Of a stretch of DNA of 64,000 nucleotides, positions 36,044-47,367 are shown piece by piece (the first letter of the stretch is position 1; every line of letters begins with the position of its first letter). The translations under genes and the position numbers were made by a program. Below the pieces are notes generated by a model. It made no database searches. It was not told where the DNA came from and saw only the letters and a list, made by a program, of their open reading frames with translations. The DNA is from Rutidosis leptorrhynchoides (taxonomy: Eukaryota; Streptophyta; Magnoliopsida; Asterales; Asteraceae). The stretch covers positions 150,274,501 through 150,338,500 of the forward strand of contig NC_092338.1 of NCBI RefSeq assembly GCF_046630445.1, written 5' to 3'.

Positions 36044-37373
36044 GAAGAGGATAGGGTTTTCCAAGGTAGAGCTGTAGTTTTTGTCTCTAATCTCACCCTA
36101 ATAACCCTAATTTCATCATTCAAGTGAGGATTAAGGCTAATTTGGAGGATCAAGCAAAATCTCAAGCAATCTTAGCATTGGATTTACTTAGTTTCTTCAT
36201 TTGGGTTGTAATCTCCACCTTCTTCATTTGGGTTGTAATCTCCACCTTTACTCTCTTGTTTTTACATTAAATACTTGTAATAGTTGAATATGGATCTTGT
36301 TTGTGATTGTTCATCTTTGTTTAGATTTGATTTAGCCATGCTTAACTAATTTACTTGTGTTTGCTTATTTATGAAACCCTAATGTAAGGATTGGCCTAAA
36401 TCATTAATAAAAGTTGTTTGAACGAAATATGAGTGAGTGTTATTGAGTTAGCTATAGATCCATTGATATGCCTTTGTTTTAGGCTTTACTTTGATTACAC
36501 AGATGGTCTAGCTTTTCTAAGTGATTTGATTAGTGAAACAATTTGTGCTTCAACACCTTGAGTGATCTAGACAACCAAATTGGGGATTTCAAGTGATTGT
36601 TTTCTTAGTTTGTGTTAGTTTTCAATTGGCCTTTAGTCAACATAGTGGTGTTCGATTATATTAAGTGATTTTGATAATTGAAGGGTTTTAAGTGATTTTA
36701 ATCCAAGCATAATCTCAATGACTACTCATGATTCAACTTGATCTTATAATACAATGCTTATGTGAGTTTGCATAATGCTTATGTGAGTTTTCATAGTGTG
36801 ACTAGATTAAGGTTTAGTAGTGATTCTAAACATTTAATAGTTCAACAACGAATGTGATAGCAATTTGGGTAAAACGGGGCAATCCAAGCATAAGGGTGGG
36901 TTAAATAAGTGAACAATATTTAGTTAATTGATTTAGATTTCGATATTTAGTTACTTGCTATTTGTTACTAGTTATAATTGTTAATTAAAACGTTCAAAAT
37001 ACAAGCCCTCCCAACCAAACAAACCTTAGGATGATTATGAGTTTTCATCGATTGAACTAGCAATTACCGCTCTCTTGGGACGAATCTTAAATGGAAAACT
37101 TACTAATTACAACTATCGAGTCATTGTTTCTCATATGCTTATTACCTAGTCGAGTCCACGTTTAAATATAAATATAAAAGAAATCAAGTAAGCATGATGT
37201 ATGTGTGCAAGCTATCCTTAGCTAGTTGTATCTTTAAGTTAAGCTTTTAATTGTTCAATCCTTTTATAAGTATTCATCCTTGCAAAAGTTACTTTTCTTA
37301 TTTTTATTATATTATTGTGTTTGGAGAAACCGTGTTTGTTTGTTTTGTAATCGAAGGCTAGGTACTACATTGT

Positions 37374-38860
37374 ATGAAAAGGAGATCTCAAAAGGAACAA
37401 GAGTTTGAACATCCGTTTTCCGATCCGGAGAGGCATGTTCATGGGGTTTATAAGAAAGAGAAGAAAGGGTTAGTATTACAATTTTGTATTGAAGAAATGG
37501 ACGGTGTTAATCCACAACCCGAAGGTAATCCATTTGGTCATGGTGATTCCAATAACCCACCACTCGTTAATCAAGAACAACAAGTAGATCTAAACGATAC
37601 ACCTATGTGGGATGCAAGGTTGGTTACACCTACAGTGGTGCCACCGGCTATTACGAAACTGCCCATCGGGGCCGGTCATTGGAAAGTTGAAGGAAATTTC
37701 TTCACTATGTTAAAGGATGTGAAATTTCACGATTTAATGGAGGATAATCCTTTTTAGCACCTTCAATTGTTTAATGACATTTGTGATCTCTACAAGCATA
37801 GGAACGTTACCGAAGATGCATACAAGTTAAGGGCATTCCTCTTTTCTCTTCAAGGCGATGCTAAGATTTGGCTAAGAAACCTACCTTCCGATTCAATTCG
37901 AGCGTTTCAAGATTTAGTTGATACTTTCCTCACTCAGTTCTTTTCACCATCGAAGGCGGAGAGACTTAAAATAGAGATCAATGCATTTGCTCAACGGAGT
38001 GATGAATCACTATATGATGCATGAATTCATTTTAAGAAGATGTTAAGGGTGTGTCCACCACATGGTTTAACAAAGAGGGAATACATCAATACTTTCTATC
38101 GGGGTATAAATGATAGAACGAGGCAAATTCTTGATTCCTCCGTGGGAGGTGTGTTCATGTATAAATCACAAAATGCAGCCGAGAAGTTACTTGAAGACAT
38201 ATCGATTCACACTTATCAATGGAATCCCTCACCTAGGGATCTCCCAAGAAAGAGTATAGCTCAAGTGGAAAGTGACAACGGTCAAGTTACTCTTTCTAGC
38301 TTAAACAACCAATTTCAATCTTACGGCAAGGAGTTGAAGAAGTTACAACAATCCACTGTTGCCATGCAAGTCGTATGTGAGAGATGTGATGGACCTCACC
38401 TTACAAAGAATTGTCCGCAAATCAACCAATGCAATCACATTGATTTGGACGATATCCCAATGAATTCGGATGCTCATGTTAACTTTGTGGGTAACCAAAA
38501 CTACCAAAGAGGTGGTTCATCAACCCAAGGCAACAACTCTTACCAAGGAAACCAAGGGTACTTCAACCAAAACCAAAGACAAGTTTCTTTCAACACCCAA
38601 AATAACCCACCACCTGGAAAACCAAAACCGAAATCAAAGCTACAACCCAAACTACAACCAAAATCGGAGCAACAACTACCAACCACAAAATCAACAACCT
38701 TACAACAACCAACCCTATAACAACCAAAGTCACAACAATCAAAACAACTCAAACTACCAACAAAACCAAGGTTACAACCAACAACCTCAACAAAACATTC
38801 AACCACCTCAACTTTCAAAGAGATTAGAGGAGATTATGCAAAACTACATAAATAAGGAGG
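37374..38860 (+). mobile_element. Athila 2 gag region (decayed)
   Basis: The retrotransposon gag domain lies at about 37670-38220, followed by a knuckle CERCDGPHLTKNC (CX2CX3HX4C, about 38373-38411) and a long Gln/Asn/Tyr-rich tail from caacaaccaa repeats (38500-38820). It would form the particle core. Two to three interruptions. Confidence 0.8.
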
Positions 38861-38861
38861 A
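38857..38861. repeat. target duplication of B2, left (GAGGA)
   Basis: Equals 50964-50968. Confidence 0.95.
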
Positions 38862-39029
38862 TGTGACGACCCGGATATTTCCGACCAAATCTAAACTTAA
38901 TCTTTATATGATTTCGACACAATAAGCTAAGTCTGTAATGTTGAGTCTTAAAAATCATTGAACTATTTCGTAAAATCATTTGACCTTTGACTATGCCGAC
39001 GATTCACGAACATTTGAGTATAAATAAAA

Positions 39030-39032
<3 letters not shown>

Positions 39033-39098
<66 letters not shown>
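39033..39098. repeat. (TA)n microsatellite in the B2 5' LTR
   Basis: About 66 bases; the matching tract in the 3' LTR (47319-47364) is about 46. Confidence 0.95.
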
Positions 39099-39099
<1 letters not shown>

Positions 39100-39770
39100 T
39101 AGATATAAGTAGTAGTATATATACTATAATATATAAATATTAATGATTCATTAGATGGCGTAATTGATAGATATGATATAATAAATAGTAATATATCATG
39201 TGTAATTGCTATATTATTATCACTATTTACATTACTAATAATTGTATCATTAATATTATTATATAAAGAATATACATATATATGAAATTTGATAAGTGTA
39301 AGTTGTTGTATTGTTATTGTTAATACTATTATTATCAATAAAATTAATATTATTATAATTAATAATATTATTAGTACCATTAATAATATTAATGTTTTTA
39401 TTATTAAAAATCAGAGTTAGATATATTATTATTATCCATAGATAATATATAGATATGAAAGTGGGTATATATAAATTAATATAGTATTATTATAATTAGT
39501 ACTATTGTTATTAATAATATTATTACACATTTTATAGTAATTGACATTGGTAATAATATTATTACTTCTATTATATTGTCATAAATTTGTATTATTATAA
39601 ATTATAATATTAAAAGTAGTATTATTATAGTTATATTCATTAATAACCTTATTATTATTTATTCCATTAAAATTCTTAATATTGTGATTTATTACTTGTA
39701 TTATTATTATTATTATTATTAGTATATTTGTATTTGTATTAGTATTAATATAAATATAAAAAAATTTTAT

Positions 39771-40274
39771 TTATAATAGAGTAATCATACGCGTGATTTG
39801 AAGAATCCAAATCTGTTTGCAATCTTTTTCCAACTGTTTAATTTTTTGTTTATGTTCCTCAATCAAACGTAACCCATTGATAAATCCAAAAGCAGTTAGA
39901 GATTCCTTCTCCTTTCTTTTTTTTTTTATATTTTTCTGTACCTGGTTCATCCTTCTGTCGACATCCCTCTCTGTATATATCGATCTATCAGCTTCTACTA
40001 TGGGAGAATTATTGAATGTAGCGCTATCATTATCACATATCAATTATAAATCCTTTTTATCTCTTAGTAGAACAAAATATTTAAAAAAAAAACCGAAGGT
40101 CCCTCTGTGTTTCCATCTTTTTTTTTGCCAAAAATTCAAATCGAACAAATTATCCAAATCCTTAAATGCAGTTACCTTAGGAATTGTTCGTTCAAACTTT
40201 CTCCAAAATCTCAGGTACCAATTCGTCATATCGAGCTCGAATTTATGAGTCAAAGTTCTTGAGTAAAAAGTCAA
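39771..40274 (-). other. minus-strand protein-like frames inside the B2 LTR
   Basis: Two adjacent frames (about 76 and 90 codons) have mixed composition: one with TNWYLRFWRKFERTIPKVTA, the other Lys/Glu-rich and coiled-coil-like (RLIEEHKQKIKQLEKDCKQ). They are antisense to the element and present, partly altered, in the 3' LTR (48060-48543). No family recognised; a captured host fragment or chance are both possible. Confidence 0.25.
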
Positions 40275-40648
40275 CCGATTTGATTATCAAGAAATTCGAG
40301 TTTGTTATGATGTTTCAAGTGTAATTAACGATTCTAATAGCTTTTAGGAGTTGATTACAATCTATTTCGTGTTGTTAGTTTGGGCTAAAACGTTCTCGAA
40401 ATCAATTTGAATTTTTTTTTCTTTATTTACGAAGGCAGCACAGCAGCAGTTGTGTTCTGTTATTTTTTTTATATTTAAGAACTCATTTTATTTATTTCTG
40501 ATTGTTACTAGTCCTATGTAAAATCACGAATTTGCTAGTTGAGTTTGGTTGTTGGTTGGATCATGTGAATACGTGAGGAAGAAGATGGAACTCGAAAATC
40601 AGGGGTTAAATAAAACATATACTGAGTATAAATCAGAAAAACATAACT

Positions 40649-40712
40649 GGAGCATTGGTTAAGAGGTGGTGTTGGGTAGCAAGAGGTCTCGGGTTCGAGA
40701 CCCGGCTGTGGC
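40649..40712 (+). ncRNA. tRNA-like Pol III segment in the B2 5' LTR
   Basis: A-box-like tggttaagagg (40656-40666), perfect B-box ggttcgagacc (40692-40702) and a run of T from about 40714 as a Pol III terminator. Box spacing is a little shorter than in tRNA genes, and no proper acceptor stem forms. Confidence 0.6.
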
Positions 40713-42354
40713 ATTTTTTTTTTTATTGGAGGTAGTTTTCAATTTTTTTCTTAATTGGATTATTATTATTATCATTATTATTAATATTATTGTTATCATT
40801 ATTATTATTATTCTAATTGTTATTACTATTAATATTAGAACAAGTATTATAACTAAGATTATTGTTATTGTTTATATATTATCATTAATTATCATTGTTG
40901 TTATCTTTATCATAAATATTAAAAGTATTATTATATAGTTATTGAAATCTCTAGTAAAAATATCATTCTTATTTTTTTCTATTTAATTATTAAAATTAAC
41001 ATTTTTATTCATATTATTATTATTAATATATTTATTAATATTATTATTATCATTATTAGTATCATGATTATTAAGTATTATACATACTTGTGTTATTATG
41101 AAAAAGATAGTAATTGATATGTTTTGATGCTCAAGAATATAAGTATAATATTAGTATTAGTATCACTTTCTATAATTATTAGTATTAATATTGACGTAAG
41201 TATTATTATTAATAGTATCACTTTCATTAAAATGATTATCATTAACGAGTATTGTTATTATTAAAAATTAATATAATCATTACTAAAAAGTATCATTGCT
41301 TTGAATATATATATATATTTTTTATGAAAACTGTTATTAATACTATCAATATTATTATTAAGAAAATTATTATTTTTATCATTATACTATTCTAGTATTA
41401 CTATAATTATATTATGTAAACAAAAGATTTCTTAAATAAAAAGATATATGATATAAAACTTAACTATATTAAAATTCTTATTTATTTAAATATATAAGTT
41501 AACATATAATTTATTAATATAAGAATTATATCATTAATAATAATAGATATAAATTTATTCGATTACGATTATAGGTATTAATATACATATGAATGATATA
41601 GGTTCGTGAATCCGAGGCCAACCTTGCATTGTTCAATGTCGTCATATGTATTTTACTTCAAAATACAGTACTGTGAGTTCATTTGCTCCCTTTTTACTCA
41701 TTACATTTTTGGACTGTGAATTCATGCAAAGTTTTAATAACTGTTTTACAATATTTATATGCGTGAGTTCATTTGAATCCCTTTTACTCTTTACATTTTT
41801 GGGCTGAGAAAAATGCAAATGCTTTATTAACTATTTTACAATATTTATACGCGTGAGTTTCATTTGCTCCCATTTTAAATGCTTTTGCAATATATATTTT
41901 TGGGACTGAGAATACATGCGCTGCTTTTATAAATGCTTTACGAAATAGACACAAGTAATCGAAACTGCATTCTATTGTTGGATTATCTAATTGAATATGC
42001 CCTTTTTATTTAGTCTGGTAATCTAAGAATTAGGGAACATACACCCTAATTGACGCGAATCCTAAAGATAGATCTATCGGGCCCAACAAGCCCCATCCAA
42101 AGTACCGGATGCTTTAGTACTTCGAAATTTATATCATGTCCGAAGAAGGATCCCGGAATGATGGGGATATTCTTATATGCATATTGTGAATGTCGATTAC
42201 CAGGTGTTCAATCCATATGAATGATATTTTTGTCTCTATGCATGGGACGTATGTTTATGAGAAATGGAAATATGAAATCTTGTGGTCTATTAAATTATGA
42301 AATGATTATTTATGTAAACTAATGAACTCACCAACCTTTTGGTTGACACTTTAA

Positions 42355-42373
42355 AGCATGTTTATTCTCAGGT
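42355..42373 (+). promoter_or_regulatory. LTR block GCATGTTTATTCTCAGGTA shared by A, B and C
   Basis: Near-identical words occur in A2 (55759-55777), B1 (about 930-948, reversed), A1 (about 14216-14234, reversed) and C (30488-30507, reversed). The ctcag|gt core resembles a splice junction; its function is unknown. Confidence 0.5.
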
Positions 42374-42693
42374 ACGAAAGAAATCTTTCGCTGTGCATTT
42401 GCTCATTTTAGAGATATTACTTGGAGTCATTCATTACATATTTCAAAAGACGTTGCATTCGAGTCGTTGAGTTCATCAAGATTATTATTAAGTCAATTAT
42501 AGTCAGATATATTATAAAATGGTATGCATGCCGTTAACTTGCGTTGTAATGAAAGTTTGTCTTTTCAAAAACGAATGCAATGTTTGTAAAATGTATCATA
42601 TAGAGGTCAAATACCTCGCGATGTAATAAACTGTTGAGAATCGTTTATAATCAATATGGACTTCGTCCGGATGGATTAGAACGGGTCTTTTCA

Positions 42694-42711
42694 GTTGGTA
42701 TCAGAGCGGTG
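42694..42711 (+). other. primer-binding site of B2
   Basis: gttggtatcagagcggtg directly after the LTR end tttca; initiator tRNA-Met type. Confidence 0.92.
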
Positions 42712-43098
42712 GTCTTAGCGAACCAGGTCTGCATTAGTGTGTCTAACTGATAAGTCGTTAGGATGCAATAGTGAGTCTGGACTTCGACCGTGTCTGCATG
42801 TCAAAAGTTTTGCTTATCATTCGTGTCAAAAATCATCTGCTTATTATCTTTAAGAAATTATCTGCTTATCATTCTTAGTCTAGACACGTTTTACTGCATT
42901 GACTGCATGAATAGTGTATAGGCAAACTCATATCTTAGCGTATCTGTTACTATAGACCTTGCCTGACAGCTTCCGTAGATTCCTCCGTAACTTATGGGAT
43001 TTTAGTATTATATACATATGTAAATTATGTATTGCAGGGTACTAATTTACATCCTATAATCTATTTCTTATCGAAAATACCCCATCTAATCGTACGAG

Positions 43099-43640
43099 AT
43101 GAATCCTTCCACCAGTTCGAGTCCCTCAGATTTCGATAGCTAGTCCGATAGTTATTCCGACAGCTATTCCGACATGAATATTCACCTAAGCTCCAAAAGC
43201 AGTGTCCTAGAATGAATCAACCAAATCATTTGATGGGTTCGTAGACTACTAAATCAATGGAGACACGAAGAAGGTAATCCCTTCCACCAACCGAATTCAC
43301 CTCTTGACAATGAACCTGAAGCATTTACCGGCGAACCTTTTCGAAACACCATTTTCAGTCTCATTTCCAGGGTAACTCGACAAGATTATATTCTATCCAC
43401 AATTCTGAACCTTATTCATCCGCTCGTTCTGACCGACAATCATCCTGGAGTAATAAGTCAACGAACTTCGTGCTCGAATAATCAATTCGGAGAATATGGT
43501 GCAAAACGTACCAGCTTCAGCAAATCACCGACACCAACAGTACCACCAACAACCCAAGTTTCAACATCACACGCCTCAACATCTCATTATGTACCCCGAG
43601 CATAATCATCATTCTACGTATCATTTTACATCATTTATCT
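43099..43640 (+). mobile_element. decayed sense frame of B2
   Basis: Opens MNPSTSSSPSDFDS, followed by a short Ser/Asp/Tyr repeat and coding-like sequence colinear with B1 8440-8912 (shared words such as HPGVI and MVQNVPASA). Position matches the acidic frame of A2. Broken by several changes. Family unknown. Confidence 0.5.
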
Positions 43641-43840
43641 TCGTTCGACATGGCGATTATGTAATCTTCAATGTTTTAGAGATTATGTACTCTAGTTCTA
43701 GCCGTAAATCTAATGAGTTTAATATCACATTGACTCATTAAATCCATAATTACGTCTGAAGAAAATATATATGTATATATGTTTTTATAAAGATTGTAAT
43801 TAAAATTTTTATTGTACAAACTGTTAATGGTGAAAATATT

Positions 43841-43861
43841 TTAACGGGTAGGTAATACCCG
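43841..43861 (+). other. internal copy of the polypurine motif in B2
   Basis: ttaacgggtaggtaatacccg repeats the core of the terminal tract (47133-47147) and adds an inverted repeat cgggta/tacccg around a 5-base loop. Confidence 0.6.
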
Positions 43862-44099
43862 AGGAATATTTAGATTTCGCATTAATAAGTTACACTGTAC
43901 ATTCTTCGGATCTGATCCAACAGTCATTTACTATCCTACTTACATCCACCAATATATAAATCCGATCACCACAGAATAACCATATTCATCCAATTTCATA
44001 TTTGGATTTTGATTTATCAGAATCCAACAAGTGGCATAATGAAAAAATAATGGACACAATAAAAATTGATTAGAAACAGACTAATTAACAATATGAAAT

Positions 44100-44600
44100 T
44101 TTGTTAAGAATCCACGCTAACAAAATCCTAGCTAACTGTTCCTAGCTAACTGTTAATTCTGTATTACATTTTAATTATCGCAATTTATTTATCGCAATTT
44201 ATATTCTCGTAATTTTATTTATCGTCATTTAATTTGTGTTATTTACTTTACCCATTTAATTTACCGTCATTTAATTTCTGTTATTTATTTTACGCACTTT
44301 AAATATCGGGATACGTATACAAGGTTTTGACATATCATATCGACGCATCTATATATATTATTTGGAATCACCGTAGACACTCTATATGCAGTAATGATCG
44401 AGTTCTCTATACAGGGTTGAGGTTGATTCTATAATAATATATATACTTTGAGTTATGATAGAGTCTGAGACATGTACACGGGTCACGATACGTATTAATT
44501 AATTCGAATATTATATATTAAACTATATATGAATTATTGGATTGTCAACTGTGGACTATCGACTGTGGACTAATAACATGGGACAATTAAAATGAATTAA
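44100..44600 (+). repeat. block of the B2 interior shared with A-family LTRs
   Basis: Words such as cactctatatgcagtaatg and acagggttgaggttgattc recur in the A2 LTR (54900-54995) in the same orientation. Same block as B1 7440-7870. Confidence 0.65.
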
Positions 44601-44879
44601 AATATTGACTATAACATATGAAACTAAACAATTCTTCAAGTTTGCCACTTGATTTCATCTTAAACCTTATTTGTATCTTGACGAATACAATCTACTTTCA
44701 AATCTTTCATGATTCTTGAAAACATCTCAAACGAGAGGATGAACCCACCGCACTTCATCTACGGGAGAAAAGATTGATGCATTTAGTTATGCATCTGAAA
44801 AACTCTCGGAAACTGGGTAAACGTTTAACACATAGTTGTGCTAATTCCTTTAGTGTTATTATTACCCAAAATAACTTGG

Positions 44880-46000
44880 TAATTCCTTTCAAAGTAGCAA
44901 ATTTTGTCACAGCTCCAACAAGACAACTTCGACTTTTCGTACGAAATAACCTTATTATAATCTTAATTTATATGCGTGCTCTTTTGTTATTACCGGGGAA
45001 CCTTTTATATTCCACCATGTTACCAACAAATGTACCAACAACCTCGTTGCTCCTTGGCTTAAATCTCTCCGACAAATCACTATACTTATCTATTGAAGTC
45101 TCATCATGTACTCATCCGCATCTTGTAACAAGAATTGTCATACCAATTACCGGGAATCAGTAATCAGTACTTTGAAAACTCACAGCATATCTACATCAAC
45201 AGTTATATGTAAAACGTTTATCTCTTAGAGTTATGATCTGTCATTATGAAATTCTGAAAAGTACTCAGTCTACAAATCAATATCCTGAATGTTGAAAAAG
45301 CTGAATGAAGCAGCAGAAACCGTAGACTACCGTAAACGACCTTAATCATCGAAAGTTTGATGATAAAGAATAGTATGTTGGAAAAGCTCAGAAAAGTTAG
45401 AACTGGAAAACGGATTGAGCTAACCACGAAGGAGACCAAGGACAAATACAAGGACCATACCATATATTCAAAGAACCCAAGTAATTCTGGATCCAATGAA
45501 ACCTTCAACGAATATCTTGCTTCATACTCACGTTAAAATCTTGCGAAAAATCTTCCTCATCAATCATCGAACTTAGAAATTCCAAACTATCATCATAAAT
45601 ATCTTCGATATTTCTGAAGATATTTTTATAAATATTCTCGTCCAAAATTATATACCTCTTCGTGCTTCCTGTGTATCTTTATATTGGAAACATTCAATAG
45701 AAAATTTAGTACCGAAAAGCAGATTATGCGAAACTATGAAGAAAGCCGTGGACAAATCACAAAGAATAAGTTTGACTTCAAAAAATCTAAATGATTCAAT
45801 GTCTGCTAAGGTCTTTAGTGAATATATTGCTCATTACTCTAAACCCTTACAGACAATAGTTTCTATCATCCTCTGATCTTAGATATTCAAAGATATTATC
45901 TTATCTTTCATTATAAATATCCTCCATATTTTTGAAGATATTTTAATAACTATTCTTATCTGAAATCATTAATCTCTTCATGCTATCAGTGTTACATCAT
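44880..46000 (-). mobile_element. antisense coding-like block of B2
   Basis: Counterpart of B1 6123-7207 on the strand opposite to the element. It has the zinc-knuckle-like segment (CWSCDKIC) near 44920 and the two diverged GFFE-type repeats (45218-45508 and about 45660-45990). Decayed. The plus strand of the duplicated part also reads in plausible frames, so the coding strand is uncertain. Confidence 0.4.
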
Positions 46001-46348
46001 ATAGAAACTGTTAGTTTCTATATTCTGTAAACTTTCGAGCTTAAAATATGAATGTTATTAAAGTAATGTTGGGAACTGATGCATGGGTTAGTATAATATA
46101 ATGACACTTGATCAACGTGATTATATTACAGTAAGTCATGCTGAGTTTTAATGGAACGTGATGATTCACAGATCATAACGTCATCATGTGCCATGTTACA
46201 TAACTCTTTCATTCTGCTTAACTTCTGAACATATTAAAAAAATATATTCTTGATAGTTCCATTCTCAGTGATTCCGGTAATTTGACAAATCAAATCGTGC
46301 TATTACGTTCTTTCTTGTTTAGAACATTAAGTTCATTCGAAACTCCAT

Positions 46349-46354
46349 ACTTAC
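46349..46354 (-). promoter_or_regulatory. conserved donor-like splice site on the antisense strand of B2
   Basis: Minus strand gaattcgtaagtatggag, identical to B1 at 5741-5758. Confidence 0.35.
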
Positions 46355-46459
46355 GAATTCTGGACCATTATTCGCTTGATTTAAAGTCGGGAAGTGAAAA
46401 AAAGAGCATGAAGCTCCGATATATAAGGAAAAATATGAAGCCCAACAACAACACTGAAA

Positions 46460-46633
46460 TTACAAACTGTGGATATCAGTGCGTATAGCAATATAAAGAC
46501 ACGGGAGAACTATAAATACAATAATCCCTAGAGCGTAGTAGAAATAAACAGATTCTTCTGGTGGAAGTTGGAAAAGGAGAATGATTGTTGCGATAATCAG
46601 GATAAGGACAAGGATCAGAACTGGATTAAGCAT
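46460..46633 (-). CDS. two-helix membrane microprotein, antisense within B2 (intact)
   Basis: 57 codons from ATG to TAA, the same length and ends as the B1 copy (5364-5537). It begins MLNPVLILVLILIIATII. The first helix and turn (QLPPEES) are unchanged at the protein level although silent codon changes are present. The second helix differs by exchanges such as Phe/Tyr and Val/Ile. The C-terminus is the most variable part. The gene is transcribed opposite to B2 if used, with a TATA box at 46704-46709 and the same CT-rich leader. No known family or function assigned. The fact that both copies are intact while the sense frame nearby is broken in both is the main reason to take it seriously. Confidence 0.6.
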   Translation of the reverse strand: MLNPVLILVLILIIATIILLFQLPPEESVYFYYALGIIVFIVLPCLYIAIRTDIHSL

Positions 46634-46703
46634 TTCACGAACTTTTGAATTTGGGAAATTGAGTATTGAAGTGGTGAAGATTAATGGAACGGAAAAGGTA
46701 AAA

Positions 46704-46709
46704 TTTATA
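46704..46709 (-). promoter_or_regulatory. antisense TATA box upstream of the microprotein gene in B2
   Basis: tataaa on the minus strand, 71 bases before the ATG, followed by taccttttcc as in B1. Confidence 0.5.
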
Positions 46710-47132
46710 GTGAAAATATCAGACAGAGGAATCGAGGCAGATCACCGCATTTAATTATAGAAATCTAAATTTCCTTATTCGCAGAAGAATCAAATCTTTT
46801 AGATTTCGAAGATTTTCTTCAAATCCCTTAAATTCCGGAATTCAACCAAAACAACGTCAAAAATTATGACGCACCTTATTTTCTAAATTCAACCCTGACT
46901 ACGTCAAAGTTAAGATGCACCTTATTTTCTAATTTCCACCGTAACTACATCAAAAGTTGAATCTCTATCTCAATCTGCTGTGACAGCTTCATTCGTACAC
47001 TTCATCTATTCGAATCGTTTTATCTATATTACTCAATGATGATAAAACTCTACTTATCAACTCATATTCGTCATGAAAACATTTTTATTGTTAGCCATGA
47101 CCACCTCACTCAAATTTCGGGACGAAATTTCT

Positions 47133-47147
47133 ATAACGGGTAGGTAC
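47133..47147 (+). other. polypurine tract of B2
   Basis: ataacgggtaggtac immediately before the 3' LTR start tgtgacg. Confidence 0.8.
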
Positions 47148-47315
47148 TGTGACGACCCGGATATTTCCGACCAAATCTAAACTTAATCTTTATATGATTT
47201 CGACACAATAAGCTAAGTCTGTAATGTTGAGTCTTAAAAATCATTGAACTATTTCGTAAAATCATTTGACCTTTGACTATGCCGACGATTCACGAACATT
47301 TGAGTATAAATAAAA

Positions 47316-47367
<52 letters not shown>

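Larger units (their letters stand above)
38862..42693 (+). repeat. 5' LTR of B2
   Basis: 3832 bases, from tgtgacgacccggatatttc to ggtcttttca. It holds an (AT)n tract 39033-39098, a tRNA-like segment 40649-40712 and minus-strand frames at 39771-40274. It is related to the B1 LTRs at both ends but diverged in the middle. Confidence 0.95.

Noticed and set aside
38540-38818. Gly/Val/Cys-rich minus-strand frame
   Set aside because: Reverse of the caacaaccaa repeat in the Athila 2 gag tail.
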